From DATMER01 sp035556715 (GTDB taxonomy: Bacteria; Acidobacteriota; Thermoanaerobaculia; Multivoradales; UBA5704), in contig DATMER010000012.1 in assembly GCA_035556715.1 (NCBI GenBank), positions 3,344-67,343 of the forward strand: a stretch of DNA of 64,000 nt. The letters run 5' to 3'. How positions within the stretch are numbered: the stretch's first letter is position 1; each line of letters starts with the position of its first letter. Below are positions 7,566-18,900 of this stretch, one piece after another. Under the pieces are notes generated by a model. That model saw nothing but the letters and a program-made list of their open reading frames with translations, did not search any database and was not told the origin of the DNA. The translations under genes and the position numbers were made by a program.

Positions 7566-10500
7566 ATGAAACGCTTCCTCGCGGCACTGTTTTGTGTGTT
7601 CTCGTGCTTCACGGCGGCTTCGGCCCAGGACCTCCAACGCGAAGCGGTACCCAGTCCCGTGTCCGCCGGACAACCGGCCGAGCTCACGATGAAGCGCGCC
7701 GGGAGCACGAACATCGACCTGCGGGCGATGCCTGAGAAGCCGCGGTTCCAGCGCGAGAAGCCGGAGCGAGATGGGCCACCCCTCAATCCGGTGGAGCTGC
7801 CGGGTGCTCCGACCGTGCCGCAGGTTCCGTCGGTAACGCCCGGGCGCAACGTTCCGGCACCGCCGCCGCTCATCGACTTCGACGGGCTCGACCGCGAGAA
7901 CTGGGGAGCCGGCAGCCCTGCCGACCCAACCGGCGATGTCGGCCCGGATCACTACATCCAGGCGGTCAACACGTCGGTGGGCATCTATGACAAGACGGAT
8001 GGCTCCGAGATCGCGGCTTTCACCTTCGACACCCTGATGAGCCAGGGCAACTTCGGCAACCAGTGCGACACGCAGAACTTCGGCGACCCGATCGTGCTCT
8101 ACGACACGTTCGAGGACCGCTGGGTGCTCACCGACTTCGCCTTCACGATCGACGGCCTGGGCAACGTCACCCCGCCGGAGGCGTTCCAGTGCATCGCGGT
8201 CTCCCAGACCGGCGACCCGGTGGCCGGCGGCTGGTACTTCTACTCGATCAGGATGGACGACTTCCTCAACGACTACCCGAAGCTCGGAGTCTGGCCCGAC
8301 GGCATCTACATGGCGGCGAACATGTTCGGCTTTCCCGCCGGCGGCGGCTTCGCGACCACCCGGGTATGGGCCTTCAACAAGGCGCAGATGTACGCCGGCG
8401 CGCCCACCGTCCAGGTGGTGACCTTCGACCAGGGGGCCGGCGATTTCACCCTGCTGCCGAGCAACGCGCGCCTGCAGACCGGCACGCCGCCTCCGGGCAC
8501 TCCCAACTACTTCGTGTCGACCTGGAACTTCCTCAACGCGCTGACGGTCTACAAGTTCCACGTCGACTGGGAGAGGATCTCGCTCTCGACCTTCACCGGG
8601 CCTGACGTTCCCCTCGCCGCCACCGGTTGGCCGAACGCGGCCGTGGCCAACGCGCCGCAGCCGGGTACGGCACAGCTTCTGGACGTGCTCCAGATCCGCG
8701 CCATGATGCAGAACCAGTACACCAACTTCGGCGGTGTCGAGTCGCTGTGGAACACCCACACGGTCCGCCGCCAGAACACCACGGGATTCGCGGCTCCGCG
8801 CTGGTATCAAGTGGACGTCACCGGCGGCACGGTGGCGGCGAACCTCCCGCAGGCAGCGACGTGGGATCCGGACGCCGCCAACGTGATCCATCGCTTCATG
8901 CCCAGCTTGGCCCTGGACCGCGCCGGCAACCTGGCGCTCGGCTACAGCACGTCGAACAACGCCGCGCCCAACTTCCCCTCGATCAAATACGCCGGCCGGC
9001 TGGCAGCGGACCCGGTCAATACGTTCAGCCTGACCGAGCAGACGATGTTCGCGGGCACGGCGTCGCAGACGACCAGCGCCCGCTGGGGCGATTACACCAC
9101 CATGACTCTCGACCCCGACGGCTGCACCTTCTGGTACACCAACCAGTACGCCAACCCCGTGTCGCAGGACTTCGACAAGCGGTGGAAGACGCGCATCGGC
9201 TCCTTCAAGTACGACGAGTGCACCCCGGTCGGCGAGGGTGGAACGGTCTCGGGCACCGTGACGGCCACGGTCGGCGGCGCCCCGATCAGCGGCGCGACCG
9301 TCGAGCTCGGCAGCCGGACGACGACCACCAACGGCAGCGGCTTCTACTCCTTTACGGACGTCCCGGCCGGCATCTATCCCGAAATCACTGCGAGCGCTCC
9401 GGGTTACGAATCGGACACGGCCACGAGCATCGCCGTCGCCGACGGAGCGACGACGACGCAGGACTTCTCGCTGGACACGGCGCCGGTCAGCGCCTGCCTC
9501 ACCGATACGACCCAGGCGGATTTCCTGACTGGCGTTGGGGAGGACATCGATCTGGCGACCAGTCCCGACGAAGTCATCCTGCTGAACGTCCCCAACGTCG
9601 ACCAGCAGAACCTGACGGTCACCACGAGCGGCTTCGGCTTCAACTCCACGGCCTGGGCCGGCCAGACCTTCGTGGCGGGCGCGACCGGGCAGCTCACGCA
9701 GGTCGACCTCGACCTGTTCTGCGCCGGCTGCACCGGCACGACCCCGAACCTCACGGTCTCGATCCGGGCGACGACCGGAAGTCCCGCGGTACCCACGGGC
9801 GCCGACCTCGCCACCGCCACGATTCCCGGCTTCAACACCGGCGCAGGCGGCATCTTCAGCGCGTTCTTCGGCACTCCCGCCACGATCACCGCCGGAACGC
9901 AGTATGCGATCGTGATCCGCGCGGTAGCGAACCCGTCGGCGGGGACGTACGCGTACGTCTGCAGCTGCACCGCACCCAACAGCAACCCATACGCGAACGG
10001 CCAGCGCGTCACCTCCGCCAACAGCGGCGCGACCTGGGTGGCGGACGTGACGACCGGCGGCCGGGACCTCGGATTCACGGTCTTCGTGCAGACCGGCTTC
10101 CCGCCGTCCGGCGAGTTCGAGTCGGGCCTCAAGGACAGCAACCCGCCGGTTGGATTCACGCCGACCTGGACCACGATCTCCTGGAACGCCACGACCCCGG
10201 CCGATACGGCGATCAGCTTCCAGGTCGCAGCCAGCAACTCGGCGTCGGGTCCGTTCAACTTCGTCGGCCCGGACGGGACCGCGGGGACGTTCTACACGTC
10301 CAGCGGCGGGTCCCTCAGCCAGTTCAACGGCAACCGGTACCTCAAGTACAAGGCGTACCTCACGTCGACCAACAGCGCGGCCACGCCGAGCCTCGAAGAC
10401 GTCGAAGTGTGCTTCGTGAACGTCGCTCCTCCGGATCTGACGATCGCCAAGAGCGACGGCGGTGCCTCGGTTGAGCCGGGCGGTACCGTCGCCTACACCC

Positions 10501-11195
10501 TCACCTATTCCAACGTCAGCACGACGGGCGCGACCGGCGTGGTGATCACCGAGACCGTACCGGCGAACACGACGTTCAACCCCGGCGCCAGCACCGCGGG
10601 CTGGGCCTGCGCGCCTGACAACAACGCCGGCTCCATCTGCACCCTCGCGGTCGGCGCCGTCGCGGGCACGAGCGGTGACCTGATGGCCATCTTCGCCGTC
10701 ACGACCGCCGATCCGCGGCCGGCCGGTGTGTTCCAGGTCTCCAACACCGCCAGCATTACCGACGACGGCGCCAGCGGCGCCGATCCGACGCCGGGCAACA
10801 ACACGGCCAGCGACACGACGCTGCTGGTGGGATTGGACTACTACACGATCGTGCCGCCTTGCCGGCTCCTGGATACCCGCATCTCGGGTGGACCGATCAG
10901 CTCCGGGGTGGAGACGGAGTTCGCCACCGCCGGCCAGTGCTCGATTCCCGCGGATGCGGTCGCCATCGCGGTCAACGTCACCGTCATCGATCCGTCCAAC
11001 GGCGGTCATGTTGAGATCTATCCCCTCGCCGGCGAGCGTCCGTTCACCAGCACCGTCAACTTCGGTTCCGGACAGGTACGGCCGAACAACGCCATCGTGC
11101 CCTTGGCGGCGGACGGCTCCTTCCAGGTGTTCTTCGTCATCACGGGTGGCGGCACCTCGGAGCTCGTGATCGACGTAGTCGGGTACTTCAGGTAA
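7566..11195 (+). CDS. Very large secreted protein with carboxypeptidase-regulatory, DUF11 and C-terminal beta domains
   Basis: A 1209-residue exported protein with signal peptide MKRFLAALFCVFSCFTAASAQ. A proline-rich stretch is followed by an unrecognised ~450-residue region (GDVGPDHYIQAVN...) that looks like a beta-propeller or sialidase-like fold. Next comes one carboxypeptidase-regulatory domain (GGTVSGTVTATVGGAPISGA), then two uncharacterised beta segments. A DUF11-type domain follows (PDLTIAKSDGGASVEPGG). The C-terminal ~120 residues have the signature VPPCRLLDTR ... FTSTVNFGSGQ ... VIDVVGYF, seen at the ends of secreted actinobacterial and acidobacterial proteins. GGGTG/AAGGGGTG upstream serves as ribosome site. 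It is probably cell-surface or extracellular; its enzymatic role is unknown. Confidence 0.8.
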   Translation: MKRFLAALFCVFSCFTAASAQDLQREAVPSPVSAGQPAELTMKRAGSTNIDLRAMPEKPRFQREKPERDGPPLNPVELPGAPTVPQVPSVTPGRNVPAPPPLIDFDGLDRENWGAGSPADPTGDVGPDHYIQAVNTSVGIYDKTDGSEIAAFTFDTLMSQGNFGNQCDTQNFGDPIVLYDTFEDRWVLTDFAFTIDGLGNVTPPEAFQCIAVSQTGDPVAGGWYFYSIRMDDFLNDYPKLGVWPDGIYMAANMFGFPAGGGFATTRVWAFNKAQMYAGAPTVQVVTFDQGAGDFTLLPSNARLQTGTPPPGTPNYFVSTWNFLNALTVYKFHVDWERISLSTFTGPDVPLAATGWPNAAVANAPQPGTAQLLDVLQIRAMMQNQYTNFGGVESLWNTHTVRRQNTTGFAAPRWYQVDVTGGTVAANLPQAATWDPDAANVIHRFMPSLALDRAGNLALGYSTSNNAAPNFPSIKYAGRLAADPVNTFSLTEQTMFAGTASQTTSARWGDYTTMTLDPDGCTFWYTNQYANPVSQDFDKRWKTRIGSFKYDECTPVGEGGTVSGTVTATVGGAPISGATVELGSRTTTTNGSGFYSFTDVPAGIYPEITASAPGYESDTATSIAVADGATTTQDFSLDTAPVSACLTDTTQADFLTGVGEDIDLATSPDEVILLNVPNVDQQNLTVTTSGFGFNSTAWAGQTFVAGATGQLTQVDLDLFCAGCTGTTPNLTVSIRATTGSPAVPTGADLATATIPGFNTGAGGIFSAFFGTPATITAGTQYAIVIRAVANPSAGTYAYVCSCTAPNSNPYANGQRVTSANSGATWVADVTTGGRDLGFTVFVQTGFPPSGEFESGLKDSNPPVGFTPTWTTISWNATTPADTAISFQVAASNSASGPFNFVGPDGTAGTFYTSSGGSLSQFNGNRYLKYKAYLTSTNSAATPSLEDVEVCFVNVAPPDLTIAKSDGGASVEPGGTVAYTLTYSNVSTTGATGVVITETVPANTTFNPGASTAGWACAPDNNAGSICTLAVGAVAGTSGDLMAIFAVTTADPRPAGVFQVSNTASITDDGASGADPTPGNNTASDTTLLVGLDYYTIVPPCRLLDTRISGGPISSGVETEFATAGQCSIPADAVAIAVNVTVIDPSNGGHVEIYPLAGERPFTSTVNFGSGQVRPNNAIVPLAADGSFQVFFVITGGGTSELVIDVVGYFR

Positions 11196-11202
11196 ACGGA
11201 AG

Positions 11203-11235
11203 AGGGGTTGCCGCGGCGAGGCCGCGGCAACCCCT
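11203..11235. terminator. Perfect 15-bp hairpin between two convergent giant genes
   Basis: AGGGGTTGCCGCGGC at 11203-11217 pairs perfectly with 11221-11235 around a 3-nt GAG loop. It lies 7 bp after the plus-strand stop (11195) and 13 bp before the minus-strand stop (11249), so it probably terminates both transcripts. There is no U-tract, so it may also simply block 3' exonucleases. Confidence 0.6.
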
Positions 11236-11248
11236 TCCTCCTCTCCGG

Positions 11249-14200
11249 TTACGGCTTCCTCTCGTCAAACCCCAGCGGCACCTGCTGCCTCCCCTGCTCC
11301 CCGTCCCTCGGTACCACCTGCAGAAGGTAGAGGCCTCCCGGCTCCAGCCCCTCGGCCCGCAACCGGGTCTGGGGCACCATGCCCGCGGGGGATGGAGTGC
11401 TGCCGGCGGTCTCCTCATCCAATCCTTTACCCTCGGCGATCAGCACGCCGTCCTCGTCGAAGAGCCGGGCGAGGACGGGCTGGCCCTCCGGGCTCGAGAC
11501 GATCAGGTCGAGAGGACCGCCCTTTTCGAAGCGGATCACGCGGAAGTCTCCCAGGGGAGGGAGATCCGTGGGGTCCGGATCGGGTCCGGGCCAGGGGGAC
11601 TGGCCCGGGAAGCGGCCGCCCTGGAGCGCGATGATCCCCTTCATGATTTCCAGCTCTCCCTCGGGCGTCAGCCTCCGGATCATGGCCATCTGCCGGCCGA
11701 GCTCGTCGCACTCGCTCGGGGTGTAGTAGCGCGTGCCCTCCCATTCCGCCTCCAGACGGTAGAGGCGGCGCGGCGGGGTGGAAGCGGTCAGGTTCACCAC
11801 GAGCGTGCCGCCGTTGGGCAGCGTCTGGCGGAGGTTGGCCAGATACAGCGTGTTGTCCCGGGTCAACCCCAGGGACGGGATCGAGATGGTCATGGGATAG
11901 GCGTCGATGAAGAGTTGCCCCGGGTTGTCGAACCGGCAGGCGGTGTGCCCGGAGGGCGGACCCGCCACCGGGGGTACGACCACCTGATAGACGTCCGTGT
12001 CGTTGGCAACGTGCTGCCAGGCCCAGTCGGCCGCGAGCTCCCGCTCCTCGGGGAACCACATGGTCGGGGCCTCGATCCTCAGGCGCGGGTCCGCGGCCGG
12101 GTTCGGCGGTGTGGTGACGAGGTCGATCAAGCGGCCCTGGGCATCCCGGGACTCGCCCCAGTCCTGAGGCACCACCCGGTAGGTGGTGTGCACCTCGATG
12201 TTGTACGCCGTGTCCCCGGAACGCCCGTCGGGGCTGGAGACCTCCAGCCTGGCCGCGCTGAAGCCGAGCACGTCGTCCGTGTCCCGCTCCTGGGTCTGCC
12301 CGGGGGCAATCTCGACCCGCAGGGTCGGCGGGGGGAGGTGGTGCCAGCGGCTGATGGGCTCGACATCCAGGCGCAACGGGGCGGGCAGCGTGCCGAACGT
12401 GACGTTCGCGAAGTCGGCCAGGGAGAAGCTGTAGCGGTCCACCTCGCCCTTGAACAGGGAGATCTCGCCGTTCGGCGGGAAACCCGACGGTCCCGGCTCG
12501 GTGAGGAAGCTGGCGTGGGTCCTCGTCAGAGGCGCAGCGTTCGGCGCGGGAACGGGAAGGTCCCCCAGATCCCGGTGCCGGTTGTCGTTGGGCTCATCGT
12601 TCAGGCGCGGCTCCCAGAAGGACTGTTCGACCAGGCTGGCCGGCATCTCGCCCCCGGGGGTCACGTTGTAGTGCAGGCTCCAGTCCCCTCCGGGCGCGCC
12701 GAGCGGCGAAGCGTCGGGATTGTCGAGCTCACCGAGGTCGAAACCGTTGATCAGTGAGCTGGTGTTGGGATCGGGGGAGATGGATTCGCCGCCGCCCTCA
12801 GGGATCGTCGGGTCCGATTCATAGCCGGTGACCTGAAGGATCAAGTCCGATCCCGAGACGGTGAACAGATCGAGGATGCCGACGCTCTGGCCGGTGTCGA
12901 CGTCTGCGTCCCAAAGGAGCTGGCGCCAGACGCCGTTCACGTTGACCGAGTAGAACCATTCGCCCGAGCTCAGGGAGTCGTGATCGTCGAGCACGTCGAT
13001 CTGCCAGTCGCCGATCGTGGCGGTGCGCGACGTGAGCGAAAGCCCGTCCTCGGGCTGCACCAGGTGGCCCACCATCATTTCGAAATAGAAAGTGCCGGTG
13101 CGGTCCGGAGGGTCCACGCTGATCTCCATCCGGTTGCCGTCGATTTCGGCCGCCACCCGGCTGACGTCCCCTTCCACGACCCGCAGGAAGGGGGACCAGC
13201 CCGCGGGCGGAAGGTCGACCTCGAAGGTGAACGGACCCGTGAACTCATACGCGAACGGCTCGGGATCGCTGTTCAGCCAGACGCGCACCATGCGGACGGT
13301 CCTCTGGGGGCCGCCCGGGAAGAGCGGCCGGACTTCCAGGCGGTCGCTTTCGAACATGGGGATGGGATGGATCTCGGTCTTCGGCTCGTGGCCGCAGTCG
13401 AAGATCCAGCGCCCGAGCACGGTAACGTGATCGTTCACGCTGGGGCGCGCGCCGAGGTCGCGATCGTTGTTCGGCGGGAAGCCGGCCGACTCGGTTTCCA
13501 GAACGAGGTTGTCGGCGCCGCCGACCGTGGCCCATTGGTCGGCCTGGGGTAGCGTCACCTTCATGTCCACGTCGTGGCTGGTATGGATGTAATGCGAGTC
13601 CTCGCCCGAGACGTAGACCTTGGTGAGCGTCCCCGAAACCTGAGCGATCGGGCGGGCCGAGTCCACCAGCGGCCACTTCAGGTCGGAGTCGAAGACGTAG
13701 GCCAGGTTGCGCGGATCGTCTTCCCAGGCGAAGTTCGGCTCGGTCGGCACGAAAGGCCATCCGCAGATCTCGGCGAACCTGGCCACGGTGGGCGGCGCCG
13801 GGTCGGGCAATTCGTTGGTCCGAGCCGTGGAGACGGGAGTGCGCGGGCCCGAATTGATCACGGGCTCGAAAATGGAGCTGATCCCGTCTTCCGAAGCTGC
13901 TGAGAGCGCCTGCGCCGGACGGTCGCTGGGGGAAGTCCCCCAGGTGTCGGACCTCAATTCCTGGAAGCTCGCGGGCCAACGCTCCCGAAACGCCCGCGGC
14001 TGGCCGGAGACCGTCGGGGCTTCGCCATCGTAGGCCAGGGCGAAGCGCAGGGTCGAGCCCGGGGCGAAGGGGGAGAGGGCCTTGAGGGGGATGCGGATCT
14101 CGCCCGACCACCAGGGCGCGGTGAATGGCTTCAGGTCCTCCTGCGCCTGGAGCCGGTCGCCGCTCAGCGTCTTTGCCTGGATGCCCGCGGGAGCGGCGCC

Positions 14201-15832
14201 GTTGTAGCCCGCTCCGCTGCCGGTGCCCACTACGAGCTTGCCTTCCGGAGTGAGCCGGATGCGGAGCTCGGTGGGACCGGGCTGCGAGGCCGGCTTGTTG
14301 TCGCGGTCAATCCACAGGGTGACCGCGCTGCTCGCGCTCCCGGTCCGTCCGGCCAGGACGTTCGAACAGAGGTAGAGAGAGTCCCCAGCTACCAGCAATT
14401 TCATGTGGATCGACCGGTCGGGCTCCATGGAGAGCTTCGCCGCCCGGCCGTACTCGGAGAAGGTGCAGTCGCCGTCCAGAGTAATCGCCTTGTTGTCCGC
14501 GATGGCCGGGACCCGCGGGTTCCAGGCCGGAAGGGGCTTCTTGGCGGGATAGTCATAAGGCTCGAACTTCGGCGGGTCGGGGAACTCGGACACCCGTGGC
14601 TCGTCCCGAGCCAGGGACGCGCTGCCGATCAGGCCGGCGTGATGACCCCCGGCGATGTCCCGAAGATCCGCAGTGAACGGCCAGAGCGCCACGAGGCCCT
14701 CCTCGCCGCCGCGCAGGTTTTCGAAAGCATCTTCGCGGATCTCCTCCGCGGTGCGGGCGCGGCTCCAGATCCGCAGCTCGCGCACGTAGCCGTGGAGCGG
14801 GTCCCGCTCCGGATCGTCCCGGTCCGATCCGATGCGCAGGGGGAGGGTCGAGGAGCCCAGGATCTCCACCTCCCTTTCCTCGTCCTCCGAGACCTCGCGC
14901 GGCGGCTCCCACCCCGGCTGAAGGACGACCGAGCCGTCCACATACAGGGTCCGGATGCCGGCGGGATCGAAGGTGGCGGCCACGTGATGCCAGCCGTCCC
15001 CCAGGGGATGGGAAACACCGCGGACGGTGGAAGCTCCGCCATGGCCGAAGCGCACTCCCTCGCAGAGAGCCAGCCAGTAGGACGATGCCTGACCGTTGCC
15101 CACCAGGGTGCCGCAGTCGCCGTCCACGGCTCGCACCCAGGCCTCGACCGTAAGCTCCTCCGGGTTCAGCTCGGGAGAGTACGGCACCACGAGATGACCT
15201 TCGCGGCCGTCGAGGAAGACCGAGCCCGCCTCGGTCCCCTGTGGGTAGACCGGGGCCAGCGCCACCTCGCCAAAGCTCCCGGGAGCGAAAGGATCAGCGG
15301 AGTCCGGCCAGCTTCGGGAGCCGTCCCTGCCTTCGATGGAGAAGCCGAGCCCGGCCGTCCGCCCATAGCCGCCGAGCCACTCCAGAGAGATCCGCACCTC
15401 GGCGCCGTCACCCGAGTACCCGGCCTCGGCATCCGCCTCTGTGATTGAAAGAGGAACGAGCCCGCCGCGCCCGTCGCCCTGCTCGGCCTTCACCGCCCCT
15501 TCGGCTGTGAAGTGGAAGACGGCGTCGCCCGTCTCCAGGTCGCCGTCGCCGGACAGGTCGGGATCGAGGCCGACGGAGATCCGCTCCCCCTCTCCGGCTT
15601 TTTCGAGGCAGAGGTAGAGATCCACCGAAGAGTGAAGGATTGAGACGCGGGTGTCCGAGCCCCGCATCGTGAAGCTTTCGCCCCGCTCGTAGGCGGGATC
15701 GTCGCATTGGCCATCCACCTTGGGAGGATCGAGCCAGCGGGGAGCGGTGATCGAAGTAGACTCATCCTGCGCAACGGCGCCCATGGAAAGCAGCGCCGCC
15801 GCGAGGACCGAAAGAAGCAACGGCCTTCGCAT
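11249..15832 (-). CDS. Giant secreted LamG/CBM9-like domain protein
   Basis: A 1527-residue exported protein, starting at the ATG at 15832 with AGGAG 8 nt upstream and signal peptide MRRPLLLSVLAAALLSMGAVAQ. The first ~165 residues look like a CBM9/DOMON-type domain (PKVDGQCDDPAYERGESF). Residues ~190-380 form a LamG/concanavalin-like domain (FLDGREGHLVVPYSPELNPEELTVEAWV, with HHVAATFD). A second CBM9-like domain begins at ITLDGDCTFSEYG. The remaining ~900 residues are beta-rich and unrecognised, ending in LEPGGLYLLQVVPRDGE. It is likely extracellular and carbohydrate- or surface-binding, with no catalytic motif seen. It converges on the other giant secreted-protein gene; the shared function is unknown. 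Confidence 0.75.
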   Translation of the reverse strand: MRRPLLLSVLAAALLSMGAVAQDESTSITAPRWLDPPKVDGQCDDPAYERGESFTMRGSDTRVSILHSSVDLYLCLEKAGEGERISVGLDPDLSGDGDLETGDAVFHFTAEGAVKAEQGDGRGGLVPLSITEADAEAGYSGDGAEVRISLEWLGGYGRTAGLGFSIEGRDGSRSWPDSADPFAPGSFGEVALAPVYPQGTEAGSVFLDGREGHLVVPYSPELNPEELTVEAWVRAVDGDCGTLVGNGQASSYWLALCEGVRFGHGGASTVRGVSHPLGDGWHHVAATFDPAGIRTLYVDGSVVLQPGWEPPREVSEDEEREVEILGSSTLPLRIGSDRDDPERDPLHGYVRELRIWSRARTAEEIREDAFENLRGGEEGLVALWPFTADLRDIAGGHHAGLIGSASLARDEPRVSEFPDPPKFEPYDYPAKKPLPAWNPRVPAIADNKAITLDGDCTFSEYGRAAKLSMEPDRSIHMKLLVAGDSLYLCSNVLAGRTGSASSAVTLWIDRDNKPASQPGPTELRIRLTPEGKLVVGTGSGAGYNGAAPAGIQAKTLSGDRLQAQEDLKPFTAPWWSGEIRIPLKALSPFAPGSTLRFALAYDGEAPTVSGQPRAFRERWPASFQELRSDTWGTSPSDRPAQALSAASEDGISSIFEPVINSGPRTPVSTARTNELPDPAPPTVARFAEICGWPFVPTEPNFAWEDDPRNLAYVFDSDLKWPLVDSARPIAQVSGTLTKVYVSGEDSHYIHTSHDVDMKVTLPQADQWATVGGADNLVLETESAGFPPNNDRDLGARPSVNDHVTVLGRWIFDCGHEPKTEIHPIPMFESDRLEVRPLFPGGPQRTVRMVRVWLNSDPEPFAYEFTGPFTFEVDLPPAGWSPFLRVVEGDVSRVAAEIDGNRMEISVDPPDRTGTFYFEMMVGHLVQPEDGLSLTSRTATIGDWQIDVLDDHDSLSSGEWFYSVNVNGVWRQLLWDADVDTGQSVGILDLFTVSGSDLILQVTGYESDPTIPEGGGESISPDPNTSSLINGFDLGELDNPDASPLGAPGGDWSLHYNVTPGGEMPASLVEQSFWEPRLNDEPNDNRHRDLGDLPVPAPNAAPLTRTHASFLTEPGPSGFPPNGEISLFKGEVDRYSFSLADFANVTFGTLPAPLRLDVEPISRWHHLPPPTLRVEIAPGQTQERDTDDVLGFSAARLEVSSPDGRSGDTAYNIEVHTTYRVVPQDWGESRDAQGRLIDLVTTPPNPAADPRLRIEAPTMWFPEERELAADWAWQHVANDTDVYQVVVPPVAGPPSGHTACRFDNPGQLFIDAYPMTISIPSLGLTRDNTLYLANLRQTLPNGGTLVVNLTASTPPRRLYRLEAEWEGTRYYTPSECDELGRQMAMIRRLTPEGELEIMKGIIALQGGRFPGQSPWPGPDPDPTDLPPLGDFRVIRFEKGGPLDLIVSSPEGQPVLARLFDEDGVLIAEGKGLDEETAGSTPSPAGMVPQTRLRAEGLEPGGLYLLQVVPRDGEQGRQQVPLGFDERKP

Positions 15833-15918
15833 GATCGTCTCCTTTTCTCCCTCCCGGAGGAGGGGATGAGAAGGAGGCGACGGAGGGAGGGCAATCACAA
15901 CAGAGGGCTGCCCTCGGA

Positions 15919-15924
15919 TAGAAT
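15919..15924 (+). promoter_or_regulatory. -10-like TAGAAT placed for leaderless transcription of the STAND gene
   Basis: TAGAAT ends 7 nt before the GTG at 15932, the distance expected if transcription starts at the start codon. No Shine-Dalgarno precedes the GTG and no good -35 is visible. Promoter activity is inferred. Confidence 0.35.
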
Positions 15925-15931
15925 CGCTCTC

Positions 15932-18900
15932 GTGCCAACGAGTGGTGGAACAGCAGACAAGCTCGGCAACCGGTACGAGACCCTATGGGCTATCGATCAG
16001 CTCCTTCGGATCGTCGATGGTGCTGCGCGCTGGTTGACCTCAGAGCCGTTAGACCCTGATGAAGCCAGAGGAGTCGAGTTCACGGTCTCCAATGCTGACG
16101 GTACGACCGACTACTGGTCGGTCAAGCGGCAGACGACGAAAGCAGCGGGATGGACTCTGGGGAGGCTGGCCGCCAAAGACGAACGAGGTAGAACCATCCT
16201 CGGGGACCTGCTGGAACACGTGGAGCGAGATCCCAAAAACTGCGCCGTCTTCGCTTCCACCCTTGGTGCTCGTGACTTCGAGGAGCTTCGAGCCTACGCC
16301 AAGAGCAGAGAGATGCTCGAAGAGCGGCTCGCTCAGTCAGCCGAGCTCAACTCGGCGTTCTGCGGTTACGTGTTGCCACTGTGTGGGGGTGACACGGAGC
16401 GAGCCCTAACCTTCCTGCGACGGGCGCGGACGCACGCCATTGACGAAGCCCAGCTTCTGGAGCGTGTCAACTTCACGATCCGCAAGCTCCTCTATGCCGC
16501 GGATGGTTCGCCGCTGGATGTAGCCGCCGTGCGCGGCCAACTGGCAGACTTGCTCCTCGGCAGCATTCATCGGCCTCTCGATCGAGGGTCAATCCTTGAT
16601 GCTTTGGCAGAGCACGGCATTCGGCTGCGCGAGTGGGCCCTCGACAAGTCAGTCCTGGATCGAGTCGAGGCGATTTGCGAGGCGTACACGGCGCCACTTC
16701 GGTCGCAGCTCATCAACGACACGCTCCTACCGCTTGCAGGCTCAGAAACTATCCTTAGTGTCAGCGGCCAGCCTATCGCCCAAAGGGTGCTGGTCGTCGG
16801 TGGTGCAGGCGGGGGCAAGAGCTCTGTATTGGCGGGTGTGGTCGAGCGCCTGCGCACCTCCGGCGTTGCCGTGCTGACGGTTCGCTTTGACCAATTGCCC
16901 GAGGGAATCCTCACCACGACGGAGCTGGGCCGCAAGTTGCTCCTTCCAGAATCGCCGGCATTAACCCTTGCCGGCGTTGCTTCCGGTGCGCCATTCGTGC
17001 TCCTCGTTGACCAGCTTGACGCCGTGAGCATCGCGTCGGGTCGCCGGGCGGAGCTGTGGTCGCTTTTCGAGGAACTTCGCCGTGAGGTGGAGCGGCTTCC
17101 GGGTATGTCGCTGATTGTGGGTTGTCGCGAGTTCGATCTGGAGCACGACCACCGGATGCGTGCGATGAAGACATCCGGCTTCACAATCGTGAAGCTCGCA
17201 CCCCTCTCGATCGAGCAGGTAGACACCGCTTTGCGTGGCGCCGGAGTGAACCCATCCGACGTTCAGTCCGCTCTCAAGCCCGTTCTTGTCGTCCCATTGC
17301 ATCTCTCAATGTTCCTCAGTCTGGCTCCAATCGATCGTGTTGGCGTAGGTAGCCGTGACGAGTTGCTCGACAAGTTCTGGACGGAAGGCGAACGTCGGAC
17401 TGACCATCGGCTCGGGCGCAAGGCGGCTTGGACGCAGGTGATCGATCTGCTCGCAAACTGGCTCAGTACCAGGCAACAACTCTCGGCGCCCGGGTACGTT
17501 TTCGACGATTTTCGCGATGATGCTGTAGCGATGGCATCGGAGCACGTCCTGATCCTCTCCGAAGGACGATACCGCTTCTTCCACGAGTCATTCTTCGACT
17601 ATGCCTTCGCCAGGCGGTTCGCTGCAAAAGGGGGGCGTCTTCTCGACCTGCTGTTGGGGGGCGAGCAGCACCTGTTCCGGCGCGCACAGGTGCGCCAAGT
17701 GCTCGCGTACCTTCGCGCGCAGGACTGGCCTCGATACATGGAAGAGCTTGAGGCGGTGCTTGGTGAGCACGGCGTCCGCTTCCATATCAAACGCTTGGTG
17801 TTCCAGTGGCTGTCATACCTCCCTGACCCGCAGCTTCAGGAGTGGCGCGTGCTCCAGAAGCTTCTCAACTCGGTGCCGGACCTCCGATCCCATGTCCACA
17901 GCGTGACCAGGGGGCACTCGGGCTGGTTCGACGTTCTCGATGCGGCTGGTTTCTTTGACGGAGCATTGTCGAGCAAAGAAGAGAAGCAACAAGAGGAGGT
18001 CATATGGATGTTCAGCCATCCCCAGACAATGCAAACACGGTCGGCCCGGGTCGCCGCCCTGTTGCGGAAGTACCGCATACCGGGCGAACCGTGGAGTCAC
18101 TACTTGCGCTATGTATGCCGGATTGGGTACGTGTATTTCAGTCGGGAGATGTTCGACCTCTTCCTGTCGCTCATTGATGACGGCACACTCGATGGAGTTC
18201 GCCCTGGCTTCGCAGTCAACGACGATTGGTGGAGTGTACTCTACTCAATGGCTCAGGAACGGCCCGAGCTGGCGTGCGAGGCAATAGGCCAATGGTTCGA
18301 TCGTGCCCTTGTCAGGTGGCGTCTCGGCCAAATGGAAGAGCCCGACTCAGTCGACGATGATACTTCCCTGGATCGAAGCCTGTCGGCGTATCTGAATCGA
18401 AGTGGGAAGGGTGTAAGCGTGATCCGTGATGCTGCCAAAAATCCGCTTAGCTACGCTGAACAGATATTGCCTCGCGTTGCCGCGTTCGTGAACGATACGG
18501 CTGAAGAACGCACAGGCCGACTCTGTATAGACCCGCTTTGGTCCTTCCGCTCATTCGGCGATAACAGTCTTCAGATCCATGGTGCTCTTCTCTCGAATCT
18601 TGCTATATCCCTGGAGGCCTTGGCGAAGATGGCGCCAGAAGTGCTCGACCGATTGCTGGCACCTTACCAGGATCGTCCTCATGACGCGATCGCATACTTG
18701 GTGCTGCGCGCGTGGACGGCGGCGCCCGAGGTTTATGCTGAGCACTTGGCCGACTATCTCGCAAGAGACGCACGTCGTCTGAAGGTCGGTTATGCCTCAT
18801 GGGGCGGCAATGGAGGATCGGCGGAAAGCTATGTCGCATCGCAAGCCGTGCGGGCAGCGTCCGCTCGGTGCTCGCCTGAGCGCTTTGTAGCTTTGGAGAA

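Noticed and set aside
7551..11009. A 1152-codon open frame on the minus strand opposite the giant secreted protein
   Set aside because: Its translation is Arg/Gly/Val-rich with no domains, and the plus-strand frame has a signal peptide and several known domains. It is a shadow caused by high GC in third positions.
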